NCBI GenBank assembly: GCA_022385805.1 | Contig: MU277680.1 | Span: 559,122-623,121 of the forward strand | Length of the DNA stretch: 64,000 nucleotides | Direction: 5' to 3' | Origin: Pilatotrama ljubarskyi | Taxonomy: Eukaryota > Basidiomycota > Agaricomycetes > Polyporales > Polyporaceae | Shown: positions 1 to 14,143 of the stretch, piece by piece | Layout of the letters: the number at the start of each line of letters is the position of its first letter | How positions within the stretch are numbered: the first letter of the stretch is position 1 | Made by a program: the position numbers and the translations under genes | Notes under the pieces: generated by a model | What the model was told of the DNA's origin: nothing | The model's input: only the letters and a program-made list of their open reading frames with translations | Databases searched by the model: none

Positions 1-362
1 CTGGCATATGTGGGTTTGGGATGAATAGAATGTAAGGCGATAAGACGAGAAGCTCGAGCTCGAGCAGTGATGTTACAACGGGAAGAGAGAACTTGAACGT
101 CAACTTACCGACCTGTCATGTTGCAAGGCTTTCCGCGTTCAATAAATAGGGAGAGGGGATCATAGCGAAAGAAACGATGGACTCATAGAGGCGAGACGTC
201 CGAAACGAATTACGAGAACGATGGGCTGTTAAAGGCACATATACTGGAGTTGCGGATCTGTGAACATGTCAGAGAGTGTCGAGCTTTCGGCTGGCAAGTA
301 GAAGGGCGGCGTACCATCGGGCGCAATATTCCGTAGGCCGTAGGATCTCCTGCCCGAGAGGC
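1..362. other. 3' flank, no gene seen
   Basis: Short open frames only. This is the downstream flank of the FunK1 kinase, which ends at 363. I see no domain signature, repeat or RNA gene. Confidence 0.5.
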
Positions 363-3300
363 TCAGTTACCGTATCCGCCCTTGTCCGGGCGGGCTGCAG
401 CTGGCGCCTTCCCCTTTCCCTTACGCTGGCCCGGCCGCGATGTTCTCTCTCGATCGGCATCCGAGGGCTCCAGGCCTGGGGCTGGCAGCCCCGCAAGGTA
501 CGACCTAGAAGCTGCAGAGCCTGGCGGGGAAAAGACTTGATGTGACGTGCCCGCCGCGCGACTGCTGCTAGCTGCCCGGGAGCCAGGGTGCGAGCTACCA
601 GCCGACATTGAGATGCTACCCGAGGCTGAGCCTTGGCCTAGGGGAGAAGGTGCGAGAACGTCTCCGCTCGAGTACAGCTCATCGGCATCCTCGGATCCGG
701 TCTTGAACCGCTTCGCGCCGCTCCCGCTATGGGTAGAGTCTACGTCGGACTGAGTAGCGCTGCCGCGCTTGGACGTGGTAGAGATTACCATGTGCCTGTA
801 CCGCGGCACCTGGTTAGGCAATTTCTTGAATGCTTCAGATGGCCATGATTCGGGATGCACTCCCGCGGCGGTGCCAAACGCAACTAGGATCTCCCCGTGA
901 GTTTTGAAGGGTGATTCCTTCAACTCGGGCTCAGGCTGAGAAGCGGAACCTGCCAGTGACGGATCCCTCCCTTCTTTGCTTCCCTCCGACGGCTTCAAGC
1001 CGTCTCCACCATACATATACAACATACCCCACGTCACTTCGGCCAACTCGTTAACTTTGCCGTGGCCAGTCACATGGCTCCTGCTTTGGGTTTCCCTAGG
1101 CACCGCATAGTACTTCCTGATTTCTGCCGACATGTAGTGATCTCGGCACATTTTCGCGAGCCTCTCAAGCAGCATAGAGAGTGGATTGTTGTCAGGATCG
1201 GGGAGACCCCGAACAAAGGGTAGGCCGAGCATGATTTGCTTGAACTTCGGTGACGAGCTAAAAGAGGACCCTTCGGGAAGAGGTTGGTCGTAAAATTGAA
1301 CAAATTCGCGGGCGAAGTAATCTGGCTGCCCCGTGTTTTCATGCTTCAAATATTTATACGAGCACCAGTTCAAGAGGTGCACGAACGACTCCAGGTCGTC
1401 CGACACTTCATAGGGTTTTTGCGGACAGCACTGCATGAGCGCCGACATGAACTGCCATGTACCCTGTCGTTGCAGCGAATATGAATCGGTAGAGTCAGAT
1501 GTGCGTTCAAAATTGCCCAGCGGAGTCGGACATCGAAAACTCACCGATCGGGAATGTTGGGTTGACCGGTGCAGAAGCTCTTTCGACTTCGCAAGGTCCC
1601 AGTCTGCAAGGATAGCGCGAGGAGGCGCGTCGGAGTCTGGGGGAGGGTCGTGGATGAGGATATTGGCAGCGCTGATGTCCCGGTGCAGGATTCCGGCACG
1701 CTGCCAGGCGATAGAGTGAGCTAGCAACAATTGCGGGAAGTCAGCGCTGCCCTGGGGGAGCCTTCATGATAAACCATAGCGCATCATACGTACCAGCAAG
1801 AGCCCCGAAAATGGCCCAGACAAGTTCTGGACCATTACGGAATGCTTCCAGCGGCCGGCATATCTCCTTGAAGACAAGTCGACAATGTTGCCTAGGGAGA
1901 GCATGTTGGGAACCGGTAATCTGAGCCGCCTCATGAGTAAGCGTGCATTGGTCCCGCAAGTCCTCGTTAGGGATCGGTAGCGAGGTTTTGGTCTTCACTG
2001 GCAGGTCATCGGACCACATAACGTCACCCCCTCCAAGGACGGTGAGGAAACCACAAGAAGGCATATCGTCGCGCAGCTTCTGGCGTAACATGCTATAGGT
2101 TTCATATTCGCTTGGAATATTGGTGGATATTGATCGCCAGCTATCCTTGATCCATACGGGCGTCCCTGCGACAAGATCCCAGGCAACAAAGCCTTTCGTT
2201 CCCCTTCCATACACATCAGGCTTGGCAAACGACGGTCGCCCAACGAGGTAACGACGGAGACTGTATGTCGCCCCCTGAGATTGTTCGGAGTCGGAAACAG
2301 TGCCCGCTGGTTCCGACTTGAACCATGGCGCATAGATGTGCAACACATGAACAGGCCAGCCGGGCGTTGCCGCTTTCTCGAGATGGCGTTGGATGACGGG
2401 CTGAGAATCGAACTGCAAAGAGAGCTGTCGGAATAGCGCGGCTTCTGCCGGAGATGCGAGGGTGGCTGTGGGGTCATAGCCGCGTTCTTCCCGTGTCATC
2501 CTGCTCAGTCCATAAAGGAGTCTACCCAGAACGGTCGGGTCCTCCACATAGTCAAAAGAGTCGGATACCACAGCTCCTGCCCTATCAAAACGCAACAGGC
2601 GTGCAGTATGACCCACGACGCTGAGCATGAAGACATGTAGGCGATGTTGGCGGTTGAAGCATTCCACCGCATAGTCCACCAGCTGGCCTCTGCTTCGGCG
2701 ACGGTCGTCTCCCGTGGGCAACCATTTGGGATCGTTTGGTTCTAATTTGGCCATGGAGAAAGGGACCTTCCCAGAGTGTTTCTTGACCTCGACAATGAGT
2801 TCAGCCGTCGCCCAGGAAACCCGATAATTGATCTCCTCCGTCGGAGCAACTTCACCAGCAACGTGACCCTCGGAATGATCCCCCTGCAATACGTGCTGCG
2901 TGGTCGCCGATTGCAAAGGCGGAGCAACCAACAGATCAGATGAAGGTGCTGGAACAGATGACGCCACGGGCAGGGGAGTCAACGCTGTAGGCCCTTGCGA
3001 AGGCGCAGTGCTTGGCTTTGGTGGGACCTGGGCTGCCGCATCCAAGTCTACTTCTAGCGAGTGATCACATATCACGATATCAGGACGCAGTTTGCTGGTA
3101 TCGCGCTTTCCCGCCGAGAGCTCCGGGTACCGGTCACTAGACCTAGCCTCGAACGTGGTGCATCCAGCTCTTTTGAAAGCCTCGTTGATCCCTTCGCACT
3201 GTTCCAAGATTGTCAGTGCCCGGAAAGTGAGGGACTACGAGTTACGTACAAGGCCTGCATACATGCGCTGCTCCGTGCCTGATACGTCCACATCGAACTT

Positions 3301-3633
3301 GGGTGCGGCATACGTAGGAGGCGCCTTCTCGGTCACGTAGAGATCCAGCCATTTCTCGACAGGGATGCAGTACCAATCCATGTACATCTCTAGGACTTGC
3401 CTGTCCTTCTCTAGATTTCCGGCGGTTTTGTCAGGAACAGCGTGAGGCTGTATGCTTGATAGCTTGGGGACTATCAGAGTCCTGTCGGGGTCGTCGGATG
3501 CAGCACCGGGAGGAGCAGGAGTGACAGTAGTATCATTCGTTTGCTGATCAGAAGCTCCAGTGCTATCGGTAGGCCCGGATTCTACAGCCAAAGAGTGTTC
3601 CCCGGCTCTCGAAGATTGGGTATGACTGTGCAT
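363..3633 (-). CDS. FunK1-family fungal protein kinase
   Basis: Exons complement(363..1463, 1545..1720, 1794..3198, 3250..3633), 1,021 aa. All introns are GT-AG (51, 73 and 81 nt) and the frame closes at every junction. FunK1 kinases are a family expanded in mushrooms; substrates are unknown. Seen: the catalytic loop HRDISAANILI (catalytic Asp about residue 611), ADWDLAK (Asp about 636) in place of a canonical DFG, then GTWQFMS, the expected FunK1 order. Joining exons 2 and 3 gives a continuous helix into HRD, which supports that intron. The C-terminal third (after about residue 850) is Ser/Gly-rich and ends in a Lys/Arg-rich tail, probably disordered. The start at 3633 is preferred over an in-frame ATG at 3789 because a TATAAAAG lies at 3717-3724, between the two. 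Confidence 0.88.
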
Positions 3634-5304
3634 GTTGCGATGGAAAGTCAGTTGACCGAACTCTTCTCTCAGTGGTAGATTTGCTTGTGAGGACGCACCT
3701 AGGACTCTTTCGCTCTCTTTTATACTAATCTCCAGTGCGGCTCGCGCCCAAGTGCTGGTGGGAATGTGGCGACTCGCGCCTGGGCACACAGACGGTCACG
3801 GCGAACGCTACTCGTATCAGAGTCTTCGAGATGCCTGTCCTTTTGTCACATCAAGACAGTACACATCGATTTCAAACCATTGAATGTACCTTTGTGTGTC
3901 CGAGCGCAGTTGGCTTGGAACGTGCACGCGCGGAGCAGCCTAGGGCGAGCTGCAGTACAGCAGTGCCGCAGCCCATAACCGTCCATATTTGGCAGGTGTA
4001 CACGTTCGCTCAACACCGCCGCCCGCTCGCGGGTGCGGCAGCCTAGCGCCACCAGAGATTGTTGACAGGGCGACTACTCACGGAATGACCTGAAAAATAA
4101 AAAGGTACTGTTTGCGGGCTAATGCGATCTGATTGTTCTGCCTCAGGTCTCAGATGCTCCCATGGAGCATCCGAATGGCTGCAACTCGCAGCCTGTTGTG
4201 CAAGTTGCGACTGTGGTGACTCGGCTGAGCGTAAGAAAGTGAAGGATCGCTTACACTTGCCGGACCTTGAACCCAGTGCACATATCACCACAGATACGCA
4301 TATTGCGGGCTTCCGACTGAGGGCGAGGGTATCTCTTGGGCTCGGTGCCGTCGCAGTCACTGCTTACTACTTACTACTAGAGTACATGGATTTGGCCCGC
4401 CGCCCCGAAGCCCTCGCCGCCGTAACGAGCTGCTACTATGTCATCAGCAACATAAAAAAATTGGCCCGTAGGATGGAGGTTCTATTTTGGTATGCATTTA
4501 ATACCGGTAACATGAAAGAGCCAGGGGTTCGTTCTTCAACGCCGTCCAGCGATAGCCGCAGAACCTGGCGTCAGCGTTGTGGTCGCCGGATGTCTTGTCA
4601 ACTGCACACCGACCCTATTATGATGACCCACCGATTCTGAATGATGATCCCTTACACTATATGTCGGAAATCAGCCGGGCGGGGATGCGAAACACATCAG
4701 CATTACATCCATAGCGGAGACGGGGACCTGCGGATGTACACAACAACGTGGAGATGTACCCCGCGGCACGGCCCGGATCACCTCCACCAAAAGCTGCTGG
4801 TATGTCGCAGGGAGCATTGGAAACAATCAGTTACTACCACATCATTCCTCAAGCATACCTAGATTCCGATACTCGGCTCCAGCGGATTGCAAGAGATAAT
4901 GGTTCAAGGAAGCAGGGAGATGCATGCCACGAATTGCAGTTCCCCCGCTCTCTTCGCTAGAGACCCATTACCCTCTCGTGCATGCAACTGAGTTCATTCT
5001 ATCGGTACCGTTAAGGCTGCTCACAGTGATCATCAGCAGCGAAGAGACACGTCGAGCGGATATGAGCTCCTTGACCATCACGTACGTGATTACACATACA
5101 ACGCCCGTGGAATTCCTCTAGCCGTGCGTGTATAATACAAAATGTTACAACAGTGGCGGAAACCCGCGCTCAGCGCGCAAACCATCGCTTTCGGCGAACC
5201 TGAAACCGGATACTGATACAACCGTCACCGCGGCAATCATCCAGGATGCCCAACGCTATCCATGCCTGAGGAGTAGCGCAGAAGAGCCGTCTAGGTCTGG
5301 ATCC
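3634..5304. other. Intergenic region, promoter of FunK1
   Basis: About 1.7 kb between the FunK1 start and the lignin peroxidase stop. It contains only the TATA box noted separately. A plus-strand open frame at 4122-4640 has no recognisable domain and no splice support. No transposon ends or RNA genes seen. Confidence 0.45.
3717..3724 (-). promoter_or_regulatory. TATA box of FunK1 gene
   Basis: Perfect TATAAAAG on the minus strand, 84 nt upstream of the ATG at 3633. It leaves room for a normal short 5' UTR and excludes the upstream in-frame ATG as the main start. Confidence 0.55.
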
Positions 5305-6717
<1,413 letters not shown>

Positions 6718-6790
6718 GTCGACGCTGCCTGCAGAGAAGTGTTGAACAGAGAAGACCAGTGCTCTGAAGTTTCTGCATTGGCTTGCTTAG

Positions 6791-6798
6791 CTTTTATA
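6791..6798 (-). promoter_or_regulatory. TATA box of lignin peroxidase
   Basis: TATAAAAG on the minus strand, 74 nt upstream of the peroxidase ATG at 6717. Spacing is the same as for the FunK1 and protease genes in this window. Confidence 0.6.
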
Positions 6799-8655
6799 CA
6801 GGACAGATGCAGTGAACGACAACATACCCAATGCGGATGCCAAGACAATCCTCGCAGGAGTCGTCCACAGGGACCGCTAACGCGGATACTGTAGACGAAG
6901 GAGAGCCAATGGCTGTCGAGACATTGGAACCGTTCCTGTCCTTGCAAAATGCTCTGCGCAGAGTACGGAGCCCACGGGCGCGTCCACATCGCCGGTGTGG
7001 TTGGGATATACAGCACTGAAGCCGATGGGTACGAGCGGCTCGACTCCCTGCAGCTCTGAAGGGAGACGTAGCCACGCGCGTGGCGTGCGGCCGAAGCTCA
7101 TCGTGGAAGCGGAGAATGCCTGTGGGATAGAGCCGACGCTCAGGATGAACGAACTAGCTCCTCGTGGGTAGACAAAGGGAAGTCGCCTTCTCACCAACGG
7201 CGGCACCGCCTCTTGTCCGCCGCGGAGAGTGCCTAGATTCCTACCCGAAAGAGCGGTAGGTTGACACATATGAGAGACCTTTCACACCTCAGTGCGCAGG
7301 ATGCCATGGCGGGAGTCTAACCGTGCGGCAATGACATGTAGAACACTTGTAGGAACCCACGATGGCTGTTGGACTCATGCTGTGGCGAAAAAGTAGCGTC
7401 TTCGGGCTGATACAGATTCGGTCAAGAGATGAGGGGGGGAAAGACGCATCAGCTCAGTCTCCTAGCCACGGTGCGTCGAGCCACCCAAGAGGCCACAATT
7501 CTGGAAGCAGGAGGTAGCGTCGAAGACACAGGAAGACTGCTGCACAGCTTGCACCAGCAGGGCGCTTCGCGAAGGTGATGGCGGAGGGGTGTTACGTGCC
7601 CCGGACAGTCGGGGGATGGTGCAGACACGCCCTGGCGCAAACTGATGGATCTTCCTCAACATTTCACGCCATGTCTTGTGCGATGGCTATATGGTCCGAG
7701 CTCGTGAGCGGGCCTCTCACCGACGTCTAAGTGTGGAAACGAGAGTAAACAATTTTGAACGATGGTGAGCCGGAATGTACCTGTACGGTGCATGGATTGC
7801 CGATGGGTTTCCTGGTTCCGTAGCGAAACAAACCTACCTCATATAACTGTCCAATGGCGCTGCGAGACCGAAAATAGATCGTGAGGCTATGTCGCAAGAC
7901 TATGTGAGTAGGACTGATCCCCAAAGACACACTATACAGTAGTGAACCCTGTGAAGCTCACAGCGTCTGATCGTTTCAATTCAGGCACGTCATGCGAGCG
8001 AGCGCCGTACTGACTGCGTTCACCTGAAGTAATGCCACCGGCATGGGCATGTCGGGCAGCGACGAAATGTCAAACAAATTCCCAGCGGAAAGGGAGCCTG
8101 GATACACACCATGCTGGTTTCAAGCATAGGGATGCGCCTGGACGAGCTTTGCCGCATAGCACCCTCAACTCCAACGCCAGCCTAGCAGCGCGGCGCTCCC
8201 GGAACGCTTGCGACGCGGAGGACCTCATACGTTTCGGATGACATACCGCCGGTTCTCTCTGTTTACCTCCCAAAGGCTCGTTTGCTATCCCCGGGACTAC
8301 AGGAGGCCCTTTCGAAGCGAAGCTTGAAGGAGCTACAGGTGCGTAGGCTCTGAAGTCGAGCGGGACGTGTCAAAACGCCTCGTATGTAGTCTGTGTCCAA
8401 CCACAGAGCTCAGATGAGACAGACAGTGTTGGTATAGACAAAGTGAGGTCAGACTCCATGATGGTCGCTAGCTCAAGACTCTGTCTGCTGAGTGCCAAGG
8501 CAGACTTCAGCGCTTCAGCAGAGCCAGCTGGCGCCTAACAGGAGCTCCGCCCATGGCTACTTTTGGTAATTCCCGCCGCCACCTCGTTCTCTCAAGTTCA
8601 GCCAGAATGCAGTAGTCCTCCGAGCCGTTGTTCCTGTACATCATCCCTTGCAACT
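6799..8655. other. Shared intergenic region, peroxidase / MYND gene
   Basis: Head-to-head promoter region of about 1.9 kb. Open frames such as minus 6877-7269 show no domain or intron support. I could not assign specific metal, xenobiotic or nitrogen response elements with confidence. Confidence 0.45.
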
Positions 8656-10172
8656 ATGGACCATCTCACGCGCTCCGAGACTCTACAGGTGCTTGCGTCT
8701 ATGGGCGTGGACATACCGAAAACAACCTCGCTACAGGATGATGTCCTCGAGAAACGACTGCGCGCCGCCCTCGATGCCGCGCAAGAAAAATACCTGTTTT
8801 CCGACCGTTTCCCACTAAACACCCAGGACCTCCGCGAATGGCCGCTGCTGAAGGCGGATGAGCTGAGGTCGAACGCACGTCCACTCCTCGAGGCCGTCAG
8901 GAGGGGAAACCTCCAAGAAATCAGGGACCGCAGTGCAGCGAATCTCCTAGGGGGTAGCGGGCCTGAGGAAGCCTACGGATATCCGTTCATCAACCTGCGG
9001 AGGACGACAATGAGCCTGGCGGATGTCCTCGACAGAGGTCTCACGTGGTGCACCATACAGGATCCGGTGCACAAAGAGAATGCTATCAACATCCGGGTAC
9101 GTCGCCCACGCTTCGATTCCGACAAGGGTCCCTGCAAGTGCAACTCGCACTTGAACCTGAAGCACGACTTGCATCTGCCGAGCGACGTCGTACGTGCATA
9201 TTCTAACTGTGTACTTTGCAGTTCCTACAGGTCTATGAGCTTGACGACACGACACCCGCCATAGTGCTCCTCTACCGCGCATTCTCGCGCGACAACTTCG
9301 GCCGCGAAGGGGCGCGGTGGTGTCAGCATCAGATGAAGAGCAACCCGAAGAATGTACCAGGAGCTGGCGTGGCGATCGATGCGACTGTACTCGAGCAGAA
9401 GCTCCTCCTCAAGCTTCTGGGCTTGAACCGGAAGCTGCTCCCGCCCGACTACGCGCCCAAGAAGCAGAGGTACGAGGAGCAGTTCCGCGCATCCGTCCTT
9501 CTCCCTCTCGGACCTCTTGGCTTCGAGGCTATCAACAAGCTCGGTGGGTCGACCGGATGCGCAATATGCGAGGAGCGTGGACGGTTCCGGTGCAAACAGT
9601 GCCAGTCAGTGTGGTACTGCAGCGCAGGTGCGCCCTCAGGCTCCCTTCAAACTGCTCCGGAAAGTCGCTCACAGGGGCCGTCCCGCATAGATTGTCAGCG
9701 CGCGGACTGGCCAACACACAAGCAGCTCTGCCTCTCGCTCAAGGGCGGAAGGTGGTGCAAGGTCACCTTCCGCGCGACCCCACCCGGGATGGAGAAAATG
9801 CACATCTCGACGATCAACCAGTACACGGACTTGACGCGCATGAAGGGCGACAGCGGGAGCATGACTGTGGGAGACCCGAACAAGCCGTTTCCTAACACAC
9901 ACGGCGACAAGCCGTTCCTCGTGAAGCTCCAGGTCGGACTCGGCGGCCCGGGGCTTACTGGCATCATGGTGTACGACCGGCAGCGCTCCTTCAACCAGGT
10001 GTATGTCACGCACTGGGACAACCCTGTGGCGTTTGAAGAGCTCGTCGAGGAGATGGAGGGTCCCAGGGGCGGGTTCGGCGGGTTGAAGATGTACCGGTGG
10101 GCGAAAAGGACTGGGGACTGGGAGCTCAGCATCTGCGTGGACCGCCAGCCCCAGACCGACGTCAGGTGGTGA
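8656..10172 (+). CDS. MYND-type zinc-finger protein
   Basis: Exons 8656..9096, 9222..9627, 9691..10172, 442 aa. The MYND finger (about residues 255-295) reads CAICEERGRFRC, then CKQC, WYC, CQRADW and HKQLC, the usual Cys/His spacing. The second intron falls inside the finger. It is 63 nt without stops, so it can be read through, but splicing GCA-G to AT-TGT restores the conserved WYCSADCQ. The N-terminal 147 residues are charged and helical-looking; the C-terminal 150 residues resemble a region common to basidiomycete MYND proteins of unknown role. MYND fingers usually bind proline-rich protein partners. Target and pathway cannot be told from the sequence. Confidence 0.85.
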
Positions 10173-11073
10173 AGAAGGAACCCGCGCTTGAACCGCACTG
10201 TATCAGTATCGCTCACTCCGAGCTGCTCATAACGAAGTCTTGTTGTAGCATATGTACTTGATAAGAATACATACGTCTCTTGGAAGAGGACGCCTTAGCT
10301 ATCATGGTTGCGAGTACGCGTCCGCACCTATTGCGCTGGAGCCTGCTGTACCCAGCCTTTACTGTAAGCATAACAGAATGCGATATCGTCGCGACCCGCG
10401 CAGACACGAAGCTTGGACCTGGGAACAGGTTCCCTTCGATTTCTATCCTGAGTTTTTATGAGTACGTACTACTACGGACAAGTTTGATGAAGCGCGAAGT
10501 TCCAAGATGCTAGTCATGAATGCACGAGGAGCGTTCTCTATTGTACACGGAATGGGATATTATGACGGAGCCGGGGAAATGTGCAACGAGAAGATGTGAT
10601 GAAGATGGTACGAGAAGGGATTGAATGACGGATGCGTGACAATGCAGTATGTACAGAGCAAATGAACGGTCATTATATGCGACGACGATGCGAAGACAAA
10701 TGCGAGAGCGAGCCCAAGAAAGCACAATGTATGCATGATGAAGGATGCGCAGTTGGATGGAATGAATGGTAGTGGGAGACGATGCAGGAACAAATGCCAT
10801 GATACCGGTGAATATGTTATTAGTGGAGGCTGGACGTGAAGAGGCATGATACAACCGCGTGGAAATGAATGGATGAAGCAGATGGAGGGACAGGATATGA
10901 TATGCATGAGGGGAAAAGATCTCCGGATTGCGACCCATGCGACCTTTCGTCGAATGGGGTGCTAGGACGAGGAGGGAGGATCGACATAGAGGAAACAGGC
11001 GTGAAAGGAGAGCTTCAGGCACGGCGACGCGTCGGGAGACTATACTCGCAGGGTCATTCTCCGCCCCAAGTTC
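10173..11073. other. Convergent intergenic region
   Basis: Lies between the 3' ends of the MYND gene and the 732-aa orphan. Rich in GA/AT short words (10540-10900), which gives long but compositionally odd open frames. No gene supported. Confidence 0.45.
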
Positions 11074-13272
11074 CTACCCCACCCACCCTCGAGGCGATGG
11101 TGAGCGCGGCGAGGACAAGAAAGGGGAAGGAAGGTCCATGGACAGAGTAAACTCTGCACCATGACTATGCCTTCCAAGCAAGTCGCCATTGTCGAGCATC
11201 ACCGGTACGGGCACCTTGACGTTGAGCGGTTGACACAACAGAGAGTGCGGCGACAGGCCACCTACCCCCGACGACAGGGAGTTGGGTTCCGATACAGAGG
11301 GCGGCAGACCCGGATGATCTATGCGCATGCTCCGCGTGCGAGGGCGTGCGCTGGGATGAGAATGGGAGTGCGGGAGGGAGTATGGATTGGCAGTGGACGC
11401 GCCGACTGTATCTTCAGGTCGAGGAAACGCGAGCAGTCCGCTCTCCAAGTCGTAATCGGGGTCATTGCGCCAGTCCTCGTCTTCAACGTACTCGTCGAAG
11501 CCGTAGCCAGACTGGTATCCCGTCCGCGGTTCGTCTTCCTCCTCTTCGTCCTCTTCTGACAAGGAAAAGAGTCGCGAGTCCAACTCCTTGGTCATCACCC
11601 TGACGCCACCACAAGGTCCAGGTACGCCGAACTCTGCGCCCTCGTCTGGGAGGCAAGCCAAGCGAGCCCGTTCGTTCTCCTGTGCCACCTGCGCTTGCAT
11701 ACGGGCGAGGTCCTCAGCTGTGACCGGCTCGCAGCGCACGAGCGGAGAGCTGCGGACTGGTGTAGAAAGCCCAACGAGAGACAGCCGCGCTCCGCCGACA
11801 AAGTCACGACAGCTCCACGCACGGCGCCGGCTCTTGATCTCCAGAACGGTCAGGTCCGAACCAGACCGCACACCCTGCTGCAGATTATAGATCTGTCGAG
11901 GTGTCGAACCCAAACGAGACAGGATGGCGATTAGCCGAGACCGGAGGGCATTGAGCGCATGATACGTTGTCATGTCGAAGTCGTACGCGGGCGGGGAGGG
12001 ACTGCGGGGCACCTGAGCAGGTGCTTTGGACTCGTAGAGGGGAAGCGGCGGAAGCGGCGGCGACGCAGGGACGAATGGCGAACATGCAGGAGAATCCGTG
12101 GGAGTGTGTACCGACGAGCCATCTGTCTCCGTAGTCAGACTGGTCGCGCTCGCGCTGGTTGTGGCGGAGGTAGTGTCGTCTGAATCCTCCGAATCGGGTG
12201 AACACTGCTGGGATGGTGGCGCGGGCGCTACCGCGCCGCACGCCAGCGCATGTCCAAAGCCCCGCGCGCTAGCATCCGTCACCAATTCCCGCAACCTCTC
12301 CTCCGTCTGCCGAAGCATGCTCCGTGCGGCCCACGCCGGATACAAGCCGGGAGGGAAGCCGGCCACCTGAGCGGCCCACTCGATCGAACGAGGTTCGCTC
12401 GCAAACGATGGGGGTCCCGCAGTCGAGAACATGGGGTATACGTACTCTCGCACGATGTCCAGAAGGGTAGACCTGGCATGGCGGCGTAGGAGCTGTTGCG
12501 GTTCCAGTGGTACCTGGCCATTAGGCGGGGGAATGCTCTGCCGGGGCCTGATGACCAGCCTGAAGACCGGCCGAGGCTGCAGCTCCGCGACTATGGGCGA
12601 GGTTGGCGGTGAGACCTGTGTACGGGAGAATGTCGATGACGAGCGGGCGTGTGAGTGAGCGGAAGGAATCTTGAGCGGTGGCAGGGATGAGGGCAGAAGA
12701 GGTCCCGAGTTGCGTCCCAGGTTGTCAGGGAGGATACCCTTGAATGCAGACACGATGGAACCGAGGAATGACCTCTGCCGCCGGTGCTTAGAGCGATTGG
12801 AGGACGTAGAGACGGTCGGTATTTCCGGCTGCGGGCTATCGGTGGACTCTTGAGTCGGTGACAAGGGCGAGTCTGATATCCAGTGCCTCCGAACCGGCTG
12901 AGACCCGGGAGTGATACGCCGTACAATCGAAATGACGACCTCGAGAGATCCCATGCACCTGGCCTCGTTCCCCGTGGCAGACATCGGCCACGACACGGTG
13001 TACCCGTCAACGAAGATGCACACGATCATCCGCCGCAGAACGTCGAAGATGATCTCGTTCATGAGCGCAGACGGCCACGCGGCCTTGTCCAAAGCGTGGA
13101 TGTCTCGAGGATATTCGAGAGCGAGCCCTTCCTCCTGCAATGCCTCCAAGGTGTCGAGCTGGATACGCCATGCGCTGGGACAGGGCTTGTTATCGTCGTG
13201 CATGGGGTCCGGCATGGCGCAGGTGAACGTGATGTCCGACTGAGGATACGGGAGCACGATCCGAATGAGCAT
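11074..13272 (-). CDS. Intronless orphan protein, 732 aa
   Basis: Single uninterrupted frame from ATG at 13272 to TAG at 11074. I do not recognise the family. The N-terminal 130 residues are folded-looking (MLIRIVLPYPQ, later VLRRMIVCIFVDGYTVSW). A Ser/Thr/Pro-rich linker follows, then a second conserved-looking block around IEWAAQVAGFPPGLYPAWAA and an Ala/Leu helical stretch (TYHALNALRSRLIAILSRL). Towards the C-terminus there is a strongly acidic run (SEEDEEEEDE) and a Ser/Pro/His-rich tail. No signal peptide or membrane segment. Codon use looks coding throughout. It stands out as the only long gene here without introns. Probably a cytosolic or nuclear scaffold, but that is a guess. Confidence 0.75.
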   Translation of the reverse strand: MLIRIVLPYPQSDITFTCAMPDPMHDDNKPCPSAWRIQLDTLEALQEEGLALEYPRDIHALDKAAWPSALMNEIIFDVLRRMIVCIFVDGYTVSWPMSATGNEARCMGSLEVVISIVRRITPGSQPVRRHWISDSPLSPTQESTDSPQPEIPTVSTSSNRSKHRRQRSFLGSIVSAFKGILPDNLGRNSGPLLPSSLPPLKIPSAHSHARSSSTFSRTQVSPPTSPIVAELQPRPVFRLVIRPRQSIPPPNGQVPLEPQQLLRRHARSTLLDIVREYVYPMFSTAGPPSFASEPRSIEWAAQVAGFPPGLYPAWAARSMLRQTEERLRELVTDASARGFGHALACGAVAPAPPSQQCSPDSEDSDDTTSATTSASATSLTTETDGSSVHTPTDSPACSPFVPASPPLPPLPLYESKAPAQVPRSPSPPAYDFDMTTYHALNALRSRLIAILSRLGSTPRQIYNLQQGVRSGSDLTVLEIKSRRRAWSCRDFVGGARLSLVGLSTPVRSSPLVRCEPVTAEDLARMQAQVAQENERARLACLPDEGAEFGVPGPCGGVRVMTKELDSRLFSLSEEDEEEEDEPRTGYQSGYGFDEYVEDEDWRNDPDYDLESGLLAFPRPEDTVGASTANPYSLPHSHSHPSARPRTRSMRIDHPGLPPSVSEPNSLSSGVGGLSPHSLLCQPLNVKVPVPVMLDNGDLLGRHSHGAEFTLSMDLPSPFLSSPRSPSPRGWVG

Positions 13273-14143
13273 GTCGGCGGATTAGTAGAGGATATTAATC
13301 TATAATATGAATGATGGTGGACTTCGGCCAGCGGGTATATTCTGCGGACCATGATGTCAGTACAAGCCCTCCCAGCATACAACGCGTAGCAAGAGCGCGA
13401 AGGAAGCCACGGCCACAATTGAATTCCGATTTGCATAAGCTTGTCATCAGATGGCTTTGCCTAGACTAACTCTAGCACGACGCTGTGAGCCTCGGAGGCA
13501 GTGCTCCACTTTGTCGAGGAATTGGGCTCAGGAAGCTGCTCATGTTACAGGGGACGAGGATGGTTGGTCGATCCGTCTGAGCCCTCAGCGGCACGCCCAT
13601 CACCAGACGGAAACGATGTGACATAGAGGCTGCACAGATTTGGAGGGACTCACTTGGTATCAAGTGATTGGACGGTTTGGGTCTAACAGAGACGGCGACA
13701 ACTTTCCCGACACTCTGCAGCGAGTCGAGCGGTACAGCCAGATGGAAGTCGTACAGAGCAGAGTAGGAGGTTGAGTCAGCGCAGAGAGAATATAAGGGAG
13801 TGGTGAGATGCGACGCAGGAGCGCGTGGTGTGGCCAGACGTGCGAGGAGTCGAAGACGGCGTCCGGAGATGCGAGGGCGACACAAAGGAAAGCCGTACGG
13901 ACCACGCCACACCGGGGGATGACCAAGTAGTTGCGGGAGCGTGACATCAACGACAAAGCAAACGGAGCGCACGCCAGTCAGAACTTGGCCGCCGTCGTCG
14001 GGAACGATGAACACGCACCTATAATCGTGGACGGGGGAGGTCGTCGTCGCTGGGCTCGGCGACGAGCGCGGGCAGTCGCTTTCTCTATATACGGCTTACG
14101 TAATACACTAATGCGGCAAAACCACACATCCCCGCCGTCCCCG
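13273..14143. other. Intergenic, promoter of the 732-aa orphan
   Basis: About 0.87 kb between the orphan start and the PNP stop. A minus-strand open frame at 13472-14014 is Ser/Pro/Leu-rich and not domain-like. AT-rich sequence at 13295-13310 may be the core promoter of the orphan. Nothing else seen. Confidence 0.4.

Noticed and set aside
3634..3789. 52-codon N-terminal extension of FunK1
   Set aside because: The TATA box lies inside this stretch, so transcription should start after the upstream ATG.
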